From IMG/VR virus record IMGVR_UViG_3300021964_000290, positions 1-31,913 of that record: a DNA stretch of 31,913 nucleotides. One strand, 5' to 3'. Under the pieces are notes generated by a model. That model saw nothing but the letters and a program-made list of their open reading frames with translations, ran no database searches and was not told the DNA's origin. Positions 21,879 through 30,578 of the stretch are shown here, in pieces. Source of the DNA: a virus. The position numbers and the translations under genes were made by a program. The stretch's first letter is position 1; the number at the start of each line of letters is the position of its first letter.

Positions 21879-22459
21879 CAGACAATAGCCTCCAAATCTT
21901 CCTCAGTAGTTGCCGCATCTATTTGATCTCGCAGTATTCTACCACGCTCATGGCACTGACTTACATGGCTGCTTAGCGCCTGGCCTATCTGCTTCATCTC
22001 TGACGCAGCAAATGTGTGCCGTCCATTGTCTGCCAGCGTCCAAACCAGGCTGATACTATCGTCCAGCATTGCAGCCTGCACTGCGGCCTGTATCCGCATC
22101 TGGCTGTCTTGATCGCACTGAAAGGTAAAGCCCCCCCAGGTGAAGCGAGATCGTTCTTCTGCGCTCCTAGCTGCCTTTACCTCTTCCCACTTGGCAGCCT
22201 GCAAATCTGCTAAATCAGCGGCCCATTGCTTTGCCTCATAATCAAAATAATGAGTTTGAGATGGCGCTGGCTCTGGGAAAACGACAGTCCCTGTCTCAAT
22301 GTCCACATAGCAAAAATCAGACTGCGCCCTGTAGAAATCTGCCTCTGAGCCTTCTACCTTTGTCGCAGAGTAAGCAGCCATGCCCTCTGTTGGGGGCACA
22401 GTGTGCGATTCTTTTACTAAAACCTCGCCTTTGTCATCGTGCAGAAAGTAATAAATCAT
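21875..22459 (-). CDS. DUF4376 tail protein (fibre assembly-like)
   Basis: A 194-aa protein. The C-terminal half matches DUF4376: AKWEEVKAARSAEERSRFTW, GGFTFQCDQDSQMRIQAAVQ, VWTLADNGRHTFAASEMKQI and RGRILRDQIDAATTEEDLEA. The family is found in phage tail fibres and fibre-assembly proteins. The N-terminal half (MIYYFLHDDKGEVLVKESHT) resembles an attachment segment. It overlaps the J-like gene as TAATG and the next gene as ATGA-type. Confidence 0.82.
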   Translation of the reverse strand: MIYYFLHDDKGEVLVKESHTVPPTEGMAAYSATKVEGSEADFYRAQSDFCYVDIETGTVVFPEPAPSQTHYFDYEAKQWAADLADLQAAKWEEVKAARSAEERSRFTWGGFTFQCDQDSQMRIQAAVQAAMLDDSISLVWTLADNGRHTFAASEMKQIGQALSSHVSQCHERGRILRDQIDAATTEEDLEAIVW

Positions 22460-25400
22460 TATCGTTTGGCCCCGATATAAGCAATCTCAATCGCCCCGCC
22501 ATTCACTAAAGTAGTGGAATTATGAACTCGTAGCTTTACTGCACACTTTAGATAACCGCCATTGGCAAAATTGGCGTTTTGAGCCGCAGTTGGCAATTCT
22601 TGCTTAATCATCCTCGCATCTAGCCCATAAGAATAAAGCCATATAGTGCTAGATGCTTTTAGGCTGTAGCTTCCCGTTGATGTCCGTTGATATATTTCTA
22701 TGTATAAATCGTAAGTGCTTGGGTTGCTATTGGCGTCATTCACGATTGCATTAACTAAAAAGATAACTGCTGAGCCTGCTGGCAACAGACCTGTTTCGCG
22801 CTCTGCTGTCGTTTTGCTGCTGCCTGTCCCAACGGGAAAGGTGGTCGTAAAATCCGCAAGCGTTACTGCATTGTCATCTATCTTGAGTGTTTCTACCGAC
22901 AGATCAGCAATCTGCGCGGTATCTATAGACGCATTTGCTATGTAGGTGCTGACGGTTTCTGGTGTTATTTGGCTAGGCGACCTGCCAAGGTAAACATTCC
23001 AGATATTGACATAACTAGAGCCTGTGCCGCCTTTTATCCTAATTCTAGCGGTTCTAATAGTTGAATCATTAGGGACTGTTATAACCGCTTGACTAATCTG
23101 CCTAGAGCCAGCCTGCGGAGCATTGCCCCAATTAGAGCTGTTGTATGGAGTGTCTACCTGATCCACGAAGGTGCCGCTAGAATCAAAAAACTGCACCTGT
23201 ATAGACCACGCTCTAGTGCTTCCTGATGGCGTAAAGTTATTGACGGCCAAATAGAGCGTTTCTGCAAACTCTACCGGCACGCCCTTGATTGTTCTGACTG
23301 TGTGATTGCTTGCAAGCTGGAAAACGCCCTGGGTGCCCCAATAAGAGGTATTTGCTGTCCCGCTAGAGCTATCTGCAGTTTCCCAGCCGTCAATAATTTT
23401 GGTGTTTGCAGTATTAGTTAGATATATAAAACTGGCGCTTGCGTCTTTCAAAGCACCATTGCGGAGAATACTGCCGCCCTCCTGGCCTATGCCAGCGCCA
23501 CCGGCATCTAGCAATATCTCGCCAGCCGTATCCTTAACAACCAGGCCGGTTGTGACCAGATCGCTACCATCCCATTTGAGATGATTCGTAGAATCCCCAA
23601 GATAAAAACGCGGGTCTGGTACTGCTTGCGTGCCGTTATTTCCTAGCCAAAATCCATTGCTATTGTCGGAATATGAGCTTTTTCCCTGGCGTATGGCCAT
23701 GCCGGTATCATTAGCTAGGTCTACCACTCCGGTCTTTATCAGGCCGCCATCAATGCGCGTGACCAATGAAGTAGCAGAGTCTCCCAGCTCTGAGTTTAGA
23801 TTCCTAAACGTAACCAGCCCATCAAATACAGTGCTCTGGAATGGCGAGCTAAATTCAACGGTAACAGTGCCGTTATACTGACTTTCTGTAACGTAAAACC
23901 GCGCCACCCAAAACGGATCACCAGTATTGGCGGTGTTGGTGCTAGGTGTCGGTGCATTGATTCCCCAGCCGCTAGTTAAGCCCGTGAACGGGTTAGTCCC
24001 TGCCGCAGCTCCATAATCATAATCACTTGCGCTTGGAGTGCTAGGCGCACTTGCTTGGGCTGTCTGATAATAAACGTACCCATGCAGCTCTCTAGGCTCC
24101 AGGTTGGATATTGCCAAAGGTGCGCTGTCAGTTGTTGCTGATACCGTGTTACTGACCGTGCTTTGATTATTTGACCAATCATAAGCATAAGCGCGGTATT
24201 GATACGTTGTAGCGCTGGCCAGGCTGCCGTCTACATAAGCCCCCGCAGCGCTTGGCTTGCCAAACACATCCTGAATGCTGACATAGCTGCCGACGCCAGA
24301 AACTCTGCGTTGTATTCTGATATAAGCAAAATCATCATTGGCTGGGTTAGTCCAAGATAGGCCAATGCTCTTAACGCCGCCTGTTGGGGTGTCTAAAGTC
24401 ACCGCAGATGGCGGTGTGGTGTCCCCAGTAATTGCTATGGTGCCGCTGATCGGTGTTGATCTAACGCCTGCATCATTAATCGCCCTGACAGTTACCGTAT
24501 AAGTTGTCACCAAGGCTGGGCTGACTAAGTAGGCAACGGGACTGCTGCCGTTGAGTTGTGCGAGGGAGAACTGCGAGGTTGTCAAAATAACCTCTGAGTT
24601 ATCAAAGCCTGACGGGATGATATTGATGACGTACTGGACAACAAATGCGTCCCTGGACGTCGTAAACGCAATATCTAGGTAAGGAATCTCTGATCCATCC
24701 GCTGCCACATTAACGCCCTGCGTTAAACTCAGGCCGCTAGGCGGCTCTACATCAAACGGGTCAGGCAGGGTGGTCTGATTGTTTACGCCTTCCTCATATC
24801 CTTCCTGCCATGTATATACATTTGTATATTCCTGCAGCGTTAATGATACTTCGCCATCATCATTGAGAGACATGGCGAGCACTCTAAACTCCTGGATAGA
24901 TGCCCCTGTCCAGCCAAGCGAATCATGCTCAAGCTCAACAACATCACCCACTGCAATCTCTAGCGCCTCAGAGGTAGCTGTTACCTCCACGGTTAGCTGA
25001 TGCTCTCTGGATGCTCTACATATAACCCTAGCCAAATCCCTGGCTGAGTAATAATTAGTAATTGTGGAAAGCCTGACCTCCCGCATCAGCTCCTCACCAT
25101 TGTCTGCTGCGAGGAATGTGGGGTATGTCGTATCGCCAGTATCGGGATTAGGGGGCCAATCTACACTATCCTCTTGCCAGTTGGCCTCTGGGTTAATGAA
25201 CTTGGCTCTAACTCTGTTGTACTTTTTGTTTTTGCCGCTGGCAGTTACCTTAATGTCTGAGGTTATGTTGCTATCATCTAATCGGAATGGCGTGCCTACT
25301 GGAGCTGCGGCATCTATGAGTAGAGAGTATTGGCCATCCTGGAAAGGCATAAGGCCGCGCATACCTTGCAGCAACACTTTCACGTTATCAAATAGCTTGC

Positions 25401-26280
25401 GCTTGGTATCAATAACCGCGTTACATTCAAGCAGCCTGACTTGATTACTGGAGCCTGTATATTCCGTTACCAAGGTGTCACAGACATTGGCCGCCGCAGA
25501 GAATGCGGTATCGTTAATCTGCGCTCCTAGAAGCCCTTTGCCATAGCGGTTATTAATTAAATAATCACGCAACGCCAGCGCAGGGTTTTTATAGAACGCA
25601 AAGCCGCGCACCGTGCCAGTACCCGTTGGGGCTGAACCTGTAGCGGTGAACTGCACGCCAACAGTATTTGATCTTGCCCCTACTGCCGTAAAGTCTGTGG
25701 TGCCAACAAACGCAATTTCGTATTCTTCGCCAGCGGTTATGTCTGTTGCGCTGCTTGGTGTGAGCCTGGGGTTTACTACCCGCCTGCCATTCACTACAGC
25801 CTGGATATCAGGAATGCTGCCAAATACATTTTGGTCGTATTTTAGGCGTATCGCTAAATACGCAACGCCACTGAGCTTATGATTTGCTCCCCAGGTATCA
25901 TTTGCACCTGCCAGTAGCGTGCTATGGCTCTGGTCATCGCGCCCCGTATATTTATCTATCGTTACCAGACCGCTGTATTTTGAATCAGTAGACAGGACAT
26001 CATTGATATAAACGTCCCCAATAGATGACACTCGGCCTTCGCACAGAACCAGCGCCATATAGAGATATTCATTGTCATTGCCGCCGGTAGAGAGAAATAC
26101 CCTGGTTCCTCCTACCTTCCTTCTGCCGTAGATAACTGGGATGTTGGCGATATTTGAGCTTTTGTTGACTAATACGCCAGCAGCATCATCAAAATCATCG
26201 AAGTCTACGCCGGTTAGGAACCCGATAACCTCGCCAAGCAGGTTCTGTATGCCCTTGAATAGCTTAGAAAATAAGCCCAT
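22459..26280 (-). CDS. Tail tip attachment protein (lambda J-like, host specificity)
   Basis: A 1273-aa central tail protein. The N-terminus has ANIPVIYGRRKVGGTRVFLS and YLYMALVLCEGRVSSIGDVY, typical of J/gp37-like tip proteins. Residues about 178-225 hold an inserted beta module (ITAGEEYEIAFVGTTDFTAV). The hub continues (ALALRDYLINNRYGKGLLGA), then fibronectin-III-like domains at about 510-618 and 622-717 (PPSAVTLDTP, GLSWTNP), a segment with GFWLGNNGTQ and LKWDGSDLV, and a C-terminal receptor-binding part. It determines host adsorption. No NlpC/P60 gene, the usual neighbour in lambda (K), is present. Confidence 0.93.
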   Translation of the reverse strand: MGLFSKLFKGIQNLLGEVIGFLTGVDFDDFDDAAGVLVNKSSNIANIPVIYGRRKVGGTRVFLSTGGNDNEYLYMALVLCEGRVSSIGDVYINDVLSTDSKYSGLVTIDKYTGRDDQSHSTLLAGANDTWGANHKLSGVAYLAIRLKYDQNVFGSIPDIQAVVNGRRVVNPRLTPSSATDITAGEEYEIAFVGTTDFTAVGARSNTVGVQFTATGSAPTGTGTVRGFAFYKNPALALRDYLINNRYGKGLLGAQINDTAFSAAANVCDTLVTEYTGSSNQVRLLECNAVIDTKRKLFDNVKVLLQGMRGLMPFQDGQYSLLIDAAAPVGTPFRLDDSNITSDIKVTASGKNKKYNRVRAKFINPEANWQEDSVDWPPNPDTGDTTYPTFLAADNGEELMREVRLSTITNYYSARDLARVICRASREHQLTVEVTATSEALEIAVGDVVELEHDSLGWTGASIQEFRVLAMSLNDDGEVSLTLQEYTNVYTWQEGYEEGVNNQTTLPDPFDVEPPSGLSLTQGVNVAADGSEIPYLDIAFTTSRDAFVVQYVINIIPSGFDNSEVILTTSQFSLAQLNGSSPVAYLVSPALVTTYTVTVRAINDAGVRSTPISGTIAITGDTTPPSAVTLDTPTGGVKSIGLSWTNPANDDFAYIRIQRRVSGVGSYVSIQDVFGKPSAAGAYVDGSLASATTYQYRAYAYDWSNNQSTVSNTVSATTDSAPLAISNLEPRELHGYVYYQTAQASAPSTPSASDYDYGAAAGTNPFTGLTSGWGINAPTPSTNTANTGDPFWVARFYVTESQYNGTVTVEFSSPFQSTVFDGLVTFRNLNSELGDSATSLVTRIDGGLIKTGVVDLANDTGMAIRQGKSSYSDNSNGFWLGNNGTQAVPDPRFYLGDSTNHLKWDGSDLVTTGLVVKDTAGEILLDAGGAGIGQEGGSILRNGALKDASASFIYLTNTANTKIIDGWETADSSSGTANTSYWGTQGVFQLASNHTVRTIKGVPVEFAETLYLAVNNFTPSGSTRAWSIQVQFFDSSGTFVDQVDTPYNSSNWGNAPQAGSRQISQAVITVPNDSTIRTARIRIKGGTGSSYVNIWNVYLGRSPSQITPETVSTYIANASIDTAQIADLSVETLKIDDNAVTLADFTTTFPVGTGSSKTTAERETGLLPAGSAVIFLVNAIVNDANSNPSTYDLYIEIYQRTSTGSYSLKASSTIWLYSYGLDARMIKQELPTAAQNANFANGGYLKCAVKLRVHNSTTLVNGGAIEIAYIGAKR

Positions 26281-26834
26281 TACTTACGGCCCCATTTGAT
26301 ATCACGGACAGTGTGCGCTGCGTACTCAAATCCCAGATCACTAGAAAAGTAAAATTGCTGAGAGTTGAGATTAGTAAGCCTGCCCTGGGTCTTTTGGAAA
26401 TCAGCCCAATGAGATGAAATCGACACAATAACCTTGGAGTTTTTTCTGGACTCTGTAAATTGCCAGTTAGTAATTTGCCCATTAAAGACCACTAGCGGTG
26501 CGCCAGTGATTGCGCCATTGGAATCGAGCACAACCAGCCACACTGTTGCAGGCTTATTCATCCAATCGTTTTGCAGAAAAATGCTTTGGTACGCTTGGCC
26601 AACGCCAGAGAACTGAATGCCAAGCTGATTAACTCGCAAGTCCCTGGACTCTGAAGGCGTGCCCACCTCTAGCAGATATGGCGAGGCATCCCATGTTTGA
26701 CCATCCCAGGATATATCAGAGGCATGGCTTGTCACCCGTAACCCTGAGCTAATCCCCAAATAGATGAGATGCGCCATCGTAAAGCCATCGTTGGCCAGCG
26801 CAGCCAGCATTGTTGCGTTGACTGTTCTAGGCAT
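26280..26834 (-). CDS. Baseplate hub-type tail protein (DUF2163/gpL-like)
   Basis: A 184-aa protein with TMAHLIYLGISSGLRVTSHA, an ISWDGQTWDASPYLL segment and SESRDLRVNQLGIQFSGVGQ, then SSHWADFQKTQGRLTN and a basic C-terminus. These are characteristic of DUF2163-like proteins and minor tail proteins at the tip, between the distal tail protein and J. It overlaps both neighbours as TAATG, implying fixed stoichiometry. It lacks a visible iron-sulfur motif of lambda L. Confidence 0.78.
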   Translation of the reverse strand: MPRTVNATMLAALANDGFTMAHLIYLGISSGLRVTSHASDISWDGQTWDASPYLLEVGTPSESRDLRVNQLGIQFSGVGQAYQSIFLQNDWMNKPATVWLVVLDSNGAITGAPLVVFNGQITNWQFTESRKNSKVIVSISSHWADFQKTQGRLTNLNSQQFYFSSDLGFEYAAHTVRDIKWGRK

Positions 26835-27406
26835 TAGACGGCCTCTATCAGATCGACTTCAATAATATATTGCTCATAGCCAGCAATACGGAACTCCTGC
26901 ACATCTCTAGCCAGGCGCATCTGGAATGGCACGTTGTTAAACGTCACCACCTCATTATCTGCCACAGATTCAGAAAGCCCAGGCTCAATAGTCATAGTCC
27001 CAGAGCTAAAATCTGCCGTGCACATATAAACCTTGGTGTGATTCGCAAATTTGATAAAGTCGCCAGCCTTAATGGTTCCGCTGATTCCATCCATTGCAAT
27101 AGTCCGATCCCCAGCCGAATGCCCGCCATTGGCCCTGAGCGTCCCTGTAGCGGTTCCAGAGCTGTCACTAATAGCAGAAGGTGGGGTAATGCTAAAAGAG
27201 TCTGTGCCGCCTCTGGTGGCTGCCAGGAAGGCGTATATAGGCGCAAAATCAGTTTGCCGCAGCCTGGGGTAGCGGATGCTAAACGTCCAGTAACCTGCCC
27301 CGATATTCCGCACCTGAGTGCGACCACTGCGGGTCTGTGATCTGACGTTGTTGTAGACCAGGCGAATATCTACAGCCTGGAACTCTGGGCTTGTAGGGTA
27401 ACTCAT
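26834..27406 (-). CDS. Distal tail protein-like minor tail protein (190 aa)
   Basis: A 190-aa beta-rich protein that follows the tape measure, in the position of lambda gpM or GTA distal tail proteins (Dit). It shows SGRTQVRNIGAGYWTFSIRY near residues 31-50, a gpM-like pattern, a middle insertion (GDRTIAMDGISGTIKAGDFI) and a C-terminal FRIAGYEQYIIEVDLIEAV. It should form the ring at the end of the tail tube. The start overlaps the tape-measure stop as ATGA. Confidence 0.78.
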   Translation of the reverse strand: MSYPTSPEFQAVDIRLVYNNVRSQTRSGRTQVRNIGAGYWTFSIRYPRLRQTDFAPIYAFLAATRGGTDSFSITPPSAISDSSGTATGTLRANGGHSAGDRTIAMDGISGTIKAGDFIKFANHTKVYMCTADFSSGTMTIEPGLSESVADNEVVTFNNVPFQMRLARDVQEFRIAGYEQYIIEVDLIEAV

Positions 27407-29130
27407 ACCAGTGCCGCCCTTCCTTGATCTTCCATTGCCTCATTTATCATAGACATCAGCAGCCCTCTGCGCTCGACCAGCAGCGCATCAAAGCCCTCGG
27501 TATCATTGGCGTTAATGTTGAATGTCACGCTTGCGCCCATGCCGCCGCCTTTAGTGTGATCTATGATTGTCTCATTAGGGTGAACGATTGCAGGCATACC
27601 GCCCTTGCCGTCAATGCCTCCAGCCCTTGCGCCAAACCCAGTAAAGCCGCCACCCTCAAAACTTTGCGCCCTGATCTGTGCAACCTGAGCCATACCGTTA
27701 GCTACCGTCAGTGCAGCCAGGCCAATGTTAATAGGGAATGGATACCTTGCCATTGTTTCGGTGGCAGAGGTATAAGTGTTCATAATCGCCTGGGCTATCT
27801 TGGCAGCCTTTTGCAGCGCAAACATTTTGCGGCTCTGGCGACCTAGCGCAGTAAACTGGTTATTAGCCTCATCAATCACTGTGCGCGTCTGATCCTTGGC
27901 AGACATCGCGTTAAATTCAGCCAGCTTTTTCTCGTTCTCTACCTGCTCCGCTGTCTTGGTCTGCGTAGACATAGACATATTTTCATTAGCGGTAGCGACT
28001 ACCTCCGCAGTCTCCTGCGCTGCCAGCTGTATGGCCTCGTATGCGGCCACCAGGTTCTCGCTAGGGTTGCCTGATGACAATATCTCAATAATGGCCTCTT
28101 GTGTCTCCAGGGCGCTCTGGAGCAGGTTCTGGGCAGCCTCTCGCATTGATCTCTCAACGCCAGCCGGTACAGCCTCAAGACCCAGCATAGAGCCAGCTGC
28201 GCTGTTAGCCAGGATATTGTATTTCTCAATAAGGAAGTCAATTCCAGCGCCAGCAGTTGTTAGGCCATCCAGGATTGCTGCGCCCATCTCCAAACCCAGC
28301 ACCTTGAGCTGCATGAGCATGACTTTAACGCCTAGATAGCCGTCTAATAGCCTGCCAATGGCCCCCAGGACTGCATCAGCAACCCTCTGCCCTACGTTGC
28401 CAAACTCAGCATTTTCGATGGCGGCATTTCTAAAGTCAGTGGCCACCGCAGCAACGATTGGCGAGAACTCCACAGCCAGCTGATTGCCCAGGCCAACAAA
28501 TACGCCCTGAGCTGCCAGCATGGCATCATTAGCCTCCTCAATCTTGGCCACATCAGTGCGATTAAGAGCCAGCCCAAGCAGCTCTGCCTCTTCGGCAAAT
28601 TTGGCCAGCTCCGCAGAGCCTCCCGCCAAGGTATTAACCAGAGCCACACCTTCGCTATCAAACAATTTCATAGCAATACGAACGCGATCAGCCTGGCTGC
28701 CCACGTTCTGCATGGCATCAGCCACTACGCCCATCTGCTCATCTAGCGGCAGCTGCTCTAGCTTCTCTGCGTCGATGCCTAGCTCTAACAGCGCACCCTT
28801 GGCCTCACCAGTGCCTATAGCGGCCTCTGATACGCGCCTGGTCATGCGCTGCAGCGCCATGTTCATGGTTTCGATAGATACGCCTGACATTTCTCCTGCG
28901 AGCTGCAGGCCAGCCAGGGCTTCTGTGGTTGCGCCGATTTTGTCAGCCGTCTTGCCTAATTCATCCGCAGCCCTCATGGACTTCACGGTTAAGACGGTAG
29001 CAGCAGCGGCAGCAGCGGCAGACATCGCAGCGGATGCCTTGGCCATCTTTGAGAATCCCGCACCTACGCGCTTAAATGCAGCCTGCGTGCGATCATCTGC
29101 AAAAATCTTAATTAGGATGTTTTCTGCCAT
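27403..29130 (-). CDS. Tail tape measure protein
   Basis: A 575-aa protein that sets tail length. The N-terminal 200 residues are Ala-rich coiled coil (MAKASAAMSAAAAAAATVLT, DELGKTADKIGATTEALAGL, VSIETMNMALQRMTRRVSEA); the middle has hydrophobic helices (GVKVMLMQLKVLGLEMGAAI) and the C-terminal part has a Gly-rich segment (FEGGGFTGFGARAGGIDG, HPNETIIDHTKGGGMG), common in short tape measures. At roughly 0.15 nm per residue the tail would be about 85 nm. It begins inside the frameshifted chaperone end. Confidence 0.94.
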   Translation of the reverse strand: MAENILIKIFADDRTQAAFKRVGAGFSKMAKASAAMSAAAAAAATVLTVKSMRAADELGKTADKIGATTEALAGLQLAGEMSGVSIETMNMALQRMTRRVSEAAIGTGEAKGALLELGIDAEKLEQLPLDEQMGVVADAMQNVGSQADRVRIAMKLFDSEGVALVNTLAGGSAELAKFAEEAELLGLALNRTDVAKIEEANDAMLAAQGVFVGLGNQLAVEFSPIVAAVATDFRNAAIENAEFGNVGQRVADAVLGAIGRLLDGYLGVKVMLMQLKVLGLEMGAAILDGLTTAGAGIDFLIEKYNILANSAAGSMLGLEAVPAGVERSMREAAQNLLQSALETQEAIIEILSSGNPSENLVAAYEAIQLAAQETAEVVATANENMSMSTQTKTAEQVENEKKLAEFNAMSAKDQTRTVIDEANNQFTALGRQSRKMFALQKAAKIAQAIMNTYTSATETMARYPFPINIGLAALTVANGMAQVAQIRAQSFEGGGFTGFGARAGGIDGKGGMPAIVHPNETIIDHTKGGGMGASVTFNINANDTEGFDALLVERRGLLMSMINEAMEDQGRAALV

Positions 29131-29598
29131 TAGCCTCTCTCATTTGAAACCAGGTAATCCAGCCCTGGTACTCCCTGGCGTCCATCTGCATGATCTCGCC
29201 GACAGTCTTGTGCAGATGCTCTGCTAGGCTATAGCAGAATTGTAGATCGCTGTCGGCTTTTAGTTTCCCTCAATATCCTCTGCGCTGGGGTCTGAGCTGT
29301 TGATTTTATTAACAATTTCAGCCAGCACATCAGGGTCAACGGCCTTGAGAAGCTCCAGCCGATCTATCTTTCTAAATATCTGCTTACCTTCCTCATCAAT
29401 CAGCCGGTAGATAATGGTTAGCACCATCGCCTCGGCAGTCTTGTTTTCGTTAGCAGCCTGCATAATTTCGCCAAGACGCTCCAAAGAAATGCCTGGCTTA
29501 ATAAACGCCTCCAGCTCCCACTCAGGGATAGAGATAGGGCGAGGTTCAGCAGATAATTTAGCTTGGTAGTGAGCTTTCGCTTTCTCAAGGACTGACAT
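29108..29598 (-). CDS. Tail assembly chaperone, -1 frameshift product (G-T like, about 163 aa)
   Basis: Slipping -1 on the heptamer GGGAAAC at 29263-29269 lets ribosomes pass the stop of the 112-aa protein and read 51 more codons to the TAA at 29108-29110. The extension has SDLQFCYSLAEHLHKTVGEI and EYQGWITWFQMREANGRK, the usual look of a tail-chaperone T domain ('LAE.L.KTV.E...M...E...W'). The extension has no stop across its full length and overlaps the tape-measure start by 23 nt. Lambda G/GT uses the same logic. Both forms assist tape-measure folding and tube assembly. Frameshifting is inferred from sequence. Confidence 0.85.
29260..29598 (-). CDS. Tail assembly chaperone, unshifted short form (lambda G-like)
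   Basis: The 112-aa in-frame product that ends at a TAA immediately after the slippery heptamer. It is helical (MSVLEKAKAHYQAKLSAEPR; YRLIDEEGKQIFRKIDRLEL; EIVNKINSSDPSAEDIEGN). Such proteins coat the tape measure during assembly and are absent from the virion. It lies between the tail-tube and tape-measure genes, three bases from the tube gene stop. The long form shares its first 112 residues. Confidence 0.88.
   Translation of the reverse strand: MSVLEKAKAHYQAKLSAEPRPISIPEWELEAFIKPGISLERLGEIMQAANENKTAEAMVLTIIYRLIDEEGKQIFRKIDRLELLKAVDPDVLAEIVNKINSSDPSAEDIEGN
29263..29269 (-). promoter_or_regulatory. Programmed -1 ribosomal frameshift site GGGAAAC
   Basis: On the minus strand the codons are GAG GGA AAC TAA, so G-GGA-AAC is an X-XXY-YYZ slippery heptamer in the correct phase, with the stop next. 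It closely resembles lambda's GGGAAAG. About 24 nt downstream, 29220-29238 forms a 7-bp stem (TCTGCTA with TAGCAGA, 5-nt loop), which might stimulate slipping, though the spacing is long. Confidence 0.82.
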
Positions 29599-29601
29599 AA
29601 A

Positions 29602-29991
29602 TTAGACCGTCGTAGATGTCAGAGCGCCATCGCCCTGGACAGAGATAGACTGCTCAACCATGCCGTCAAACGATCCCGCCTTGCTTACGCCCGTTACAAT
29701 GGCAGTGCCAGTGTAGTAGGTATCGCCAGCAGCATCGCCCTCTGGGTACACGTTAAGCGTCACCTCGGAGCCAACAGTCAACGCGCCCTGGCCGGTGGTG
29801 TCTGTCTCATCCCAATAAACATCAACGCTGCCTGACCAGCTGGTAAGACTTGCGCGGAACGCCCTAGCAGACGCGCCCATTGTGGTTTCTTCCAGGGTGT
29901 CTGCCGTTTCTTCCAGGCTATATGACCGGACATTGGCAACAGTATTTGCGCCAACCTTTACGACCCCTTCACTTCCTGCATGAGTAGCCAT
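29602..29991 (-). CDS. Major tail (tube) protein
   Basis: A 129-aa beta-rich protein building the tail tube. Typical features are an N-terminal HAGSEGVVKVGANTVANVRS then SLEETADTLEETTMGASARA, the usual tube-protein motif, and WSGSVDVYWDETDTTGQGAL with LNVYPEGDAAGDTYYTGTAI. An AGGAGG site overlaps the previous stop region, 9 nt before the ATG, indicating strong expression. It lies between the neck genes and the chaperone. Confidence 0.9.
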   Translation of the reverse strand: MATHAGSEGVVKVGANTVANVRSYSLEETADTLEETTMGASARAFRASLTSWSGSVDVYWDETDTTGQGALTVGSEVTLNVYPEGDAAGDTYYTGTAIVTGVSKAGSFDGMVEQSISVQGDGALTSTTV

Positions 29992-29994
29992 TAA

Positions 29995-30144
29995 TTAATC
30001 CTCCTCGGATTCTTCAATATCCTTTTCGACAGGCTCAGGCTCAGGGGTTTCCCCTACTAAACGCCAGCCCATATTTTTCAAACTTTCCACCTTTGACGGG
30101 TGCGCCAATATGGTGTCCCCGCTGTCATGCGTCATTTCGATCAT
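29995..30144 (-). CDS. Small acidic hypothetical protein (49 aa)
   Basis: The ATG overlaps the upstream stop as TAATG. The product is MIEMTHDSGDTILAHPSKVE then SLKNMGWRLVGE, ending in an acidic tail (PEPVEKDIEESEED). Its first half resembles short phage proteins with the pattern 'HPS.V....GW'. It lies between the tail-terminator-like and tail-tube genes. Function unknown. Confidence 0.72.
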   Translation of the reverse strand: MIEMTHDSGDTILAHPSKVESLKNMGWRLVGETPEPEPVEKDIEESEED

Positions 30145-30578
30145 TAAGTTGATCCCCTGGTAAAGTGGTAAACACAGCGTACCGTGATTATAACCCCGCC
30201 CACTGGGTCTATACTACCGTCATCAGTCTCAATGCTAATAACTTGGGTGTTTAGGGCATAGCCGCCTCTAGTCCGATCTGCGTCCAGCCGCTCCTCAACC
30301 TGCTCAATAACGGCATTCCTGGCAGTGTCTATATCCTTACCTTTAACGTAACAAACAATCTGGTAGTCAATCGTGGCTGTGCGCTGCGTTAAAGAGCCGC
30401 CAATAGTCGCATCTTCGCGGTTTTCGCTGGAGCTGCGAATAAGCGCTGCAGGAAACTGGGCATTGCTGAGCTTATCAAAATCAAAAGGCTCTCTAGTGAC
30501 CAGCTTGAACTTATAGTCTGATGCGCTTGCCCCTATGGTTGTGACCAGGTTGAGTGCTATGTTTTCTCTGGTGCTCAT
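30144..30578 (-). CDS. Tail terminator / tail completion-like protein (144 aa)
   Basis: A 144-aa protein in the lambda U / tail terminator position, after the gpG-like gene and before the tube gene. The sequence has a helix then beta-strand core (STRENIALNLVTTIGASASD, TATIDYQIVCYVKGKDID, VISIETDDGSIDPVGGVIIT). Terminators cap the tube and join it to the head. It overlaps its upstream neighbour by 4 nt. Family assignment is from position and size. Confidence 0.7.
   Translation of the reverse strand: MSTRENIALNLVTTIGASASDYKFKLVTREPFDFDKLSNAQFPAALIRSSSENREDATIGGSLTQRTATIDYQIVCYVKGKDIDTARNAVIEQVEERLDADRTRGGYALNTQVISIETDDGSIDPVGGVIITVRCVYHFTRGST

Noticed and set aside
28520-29227. Long plus-strand open frame of 235 codons opposite the tape measure gene
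   Set aside because: It is antisense to the Ala-rich coiled coil of the tape measure, where minus-strand Ala codons leave an open plus frame. It has a low-complexity Ala/Ser composition and no ribosome site or neighbours on its strand.
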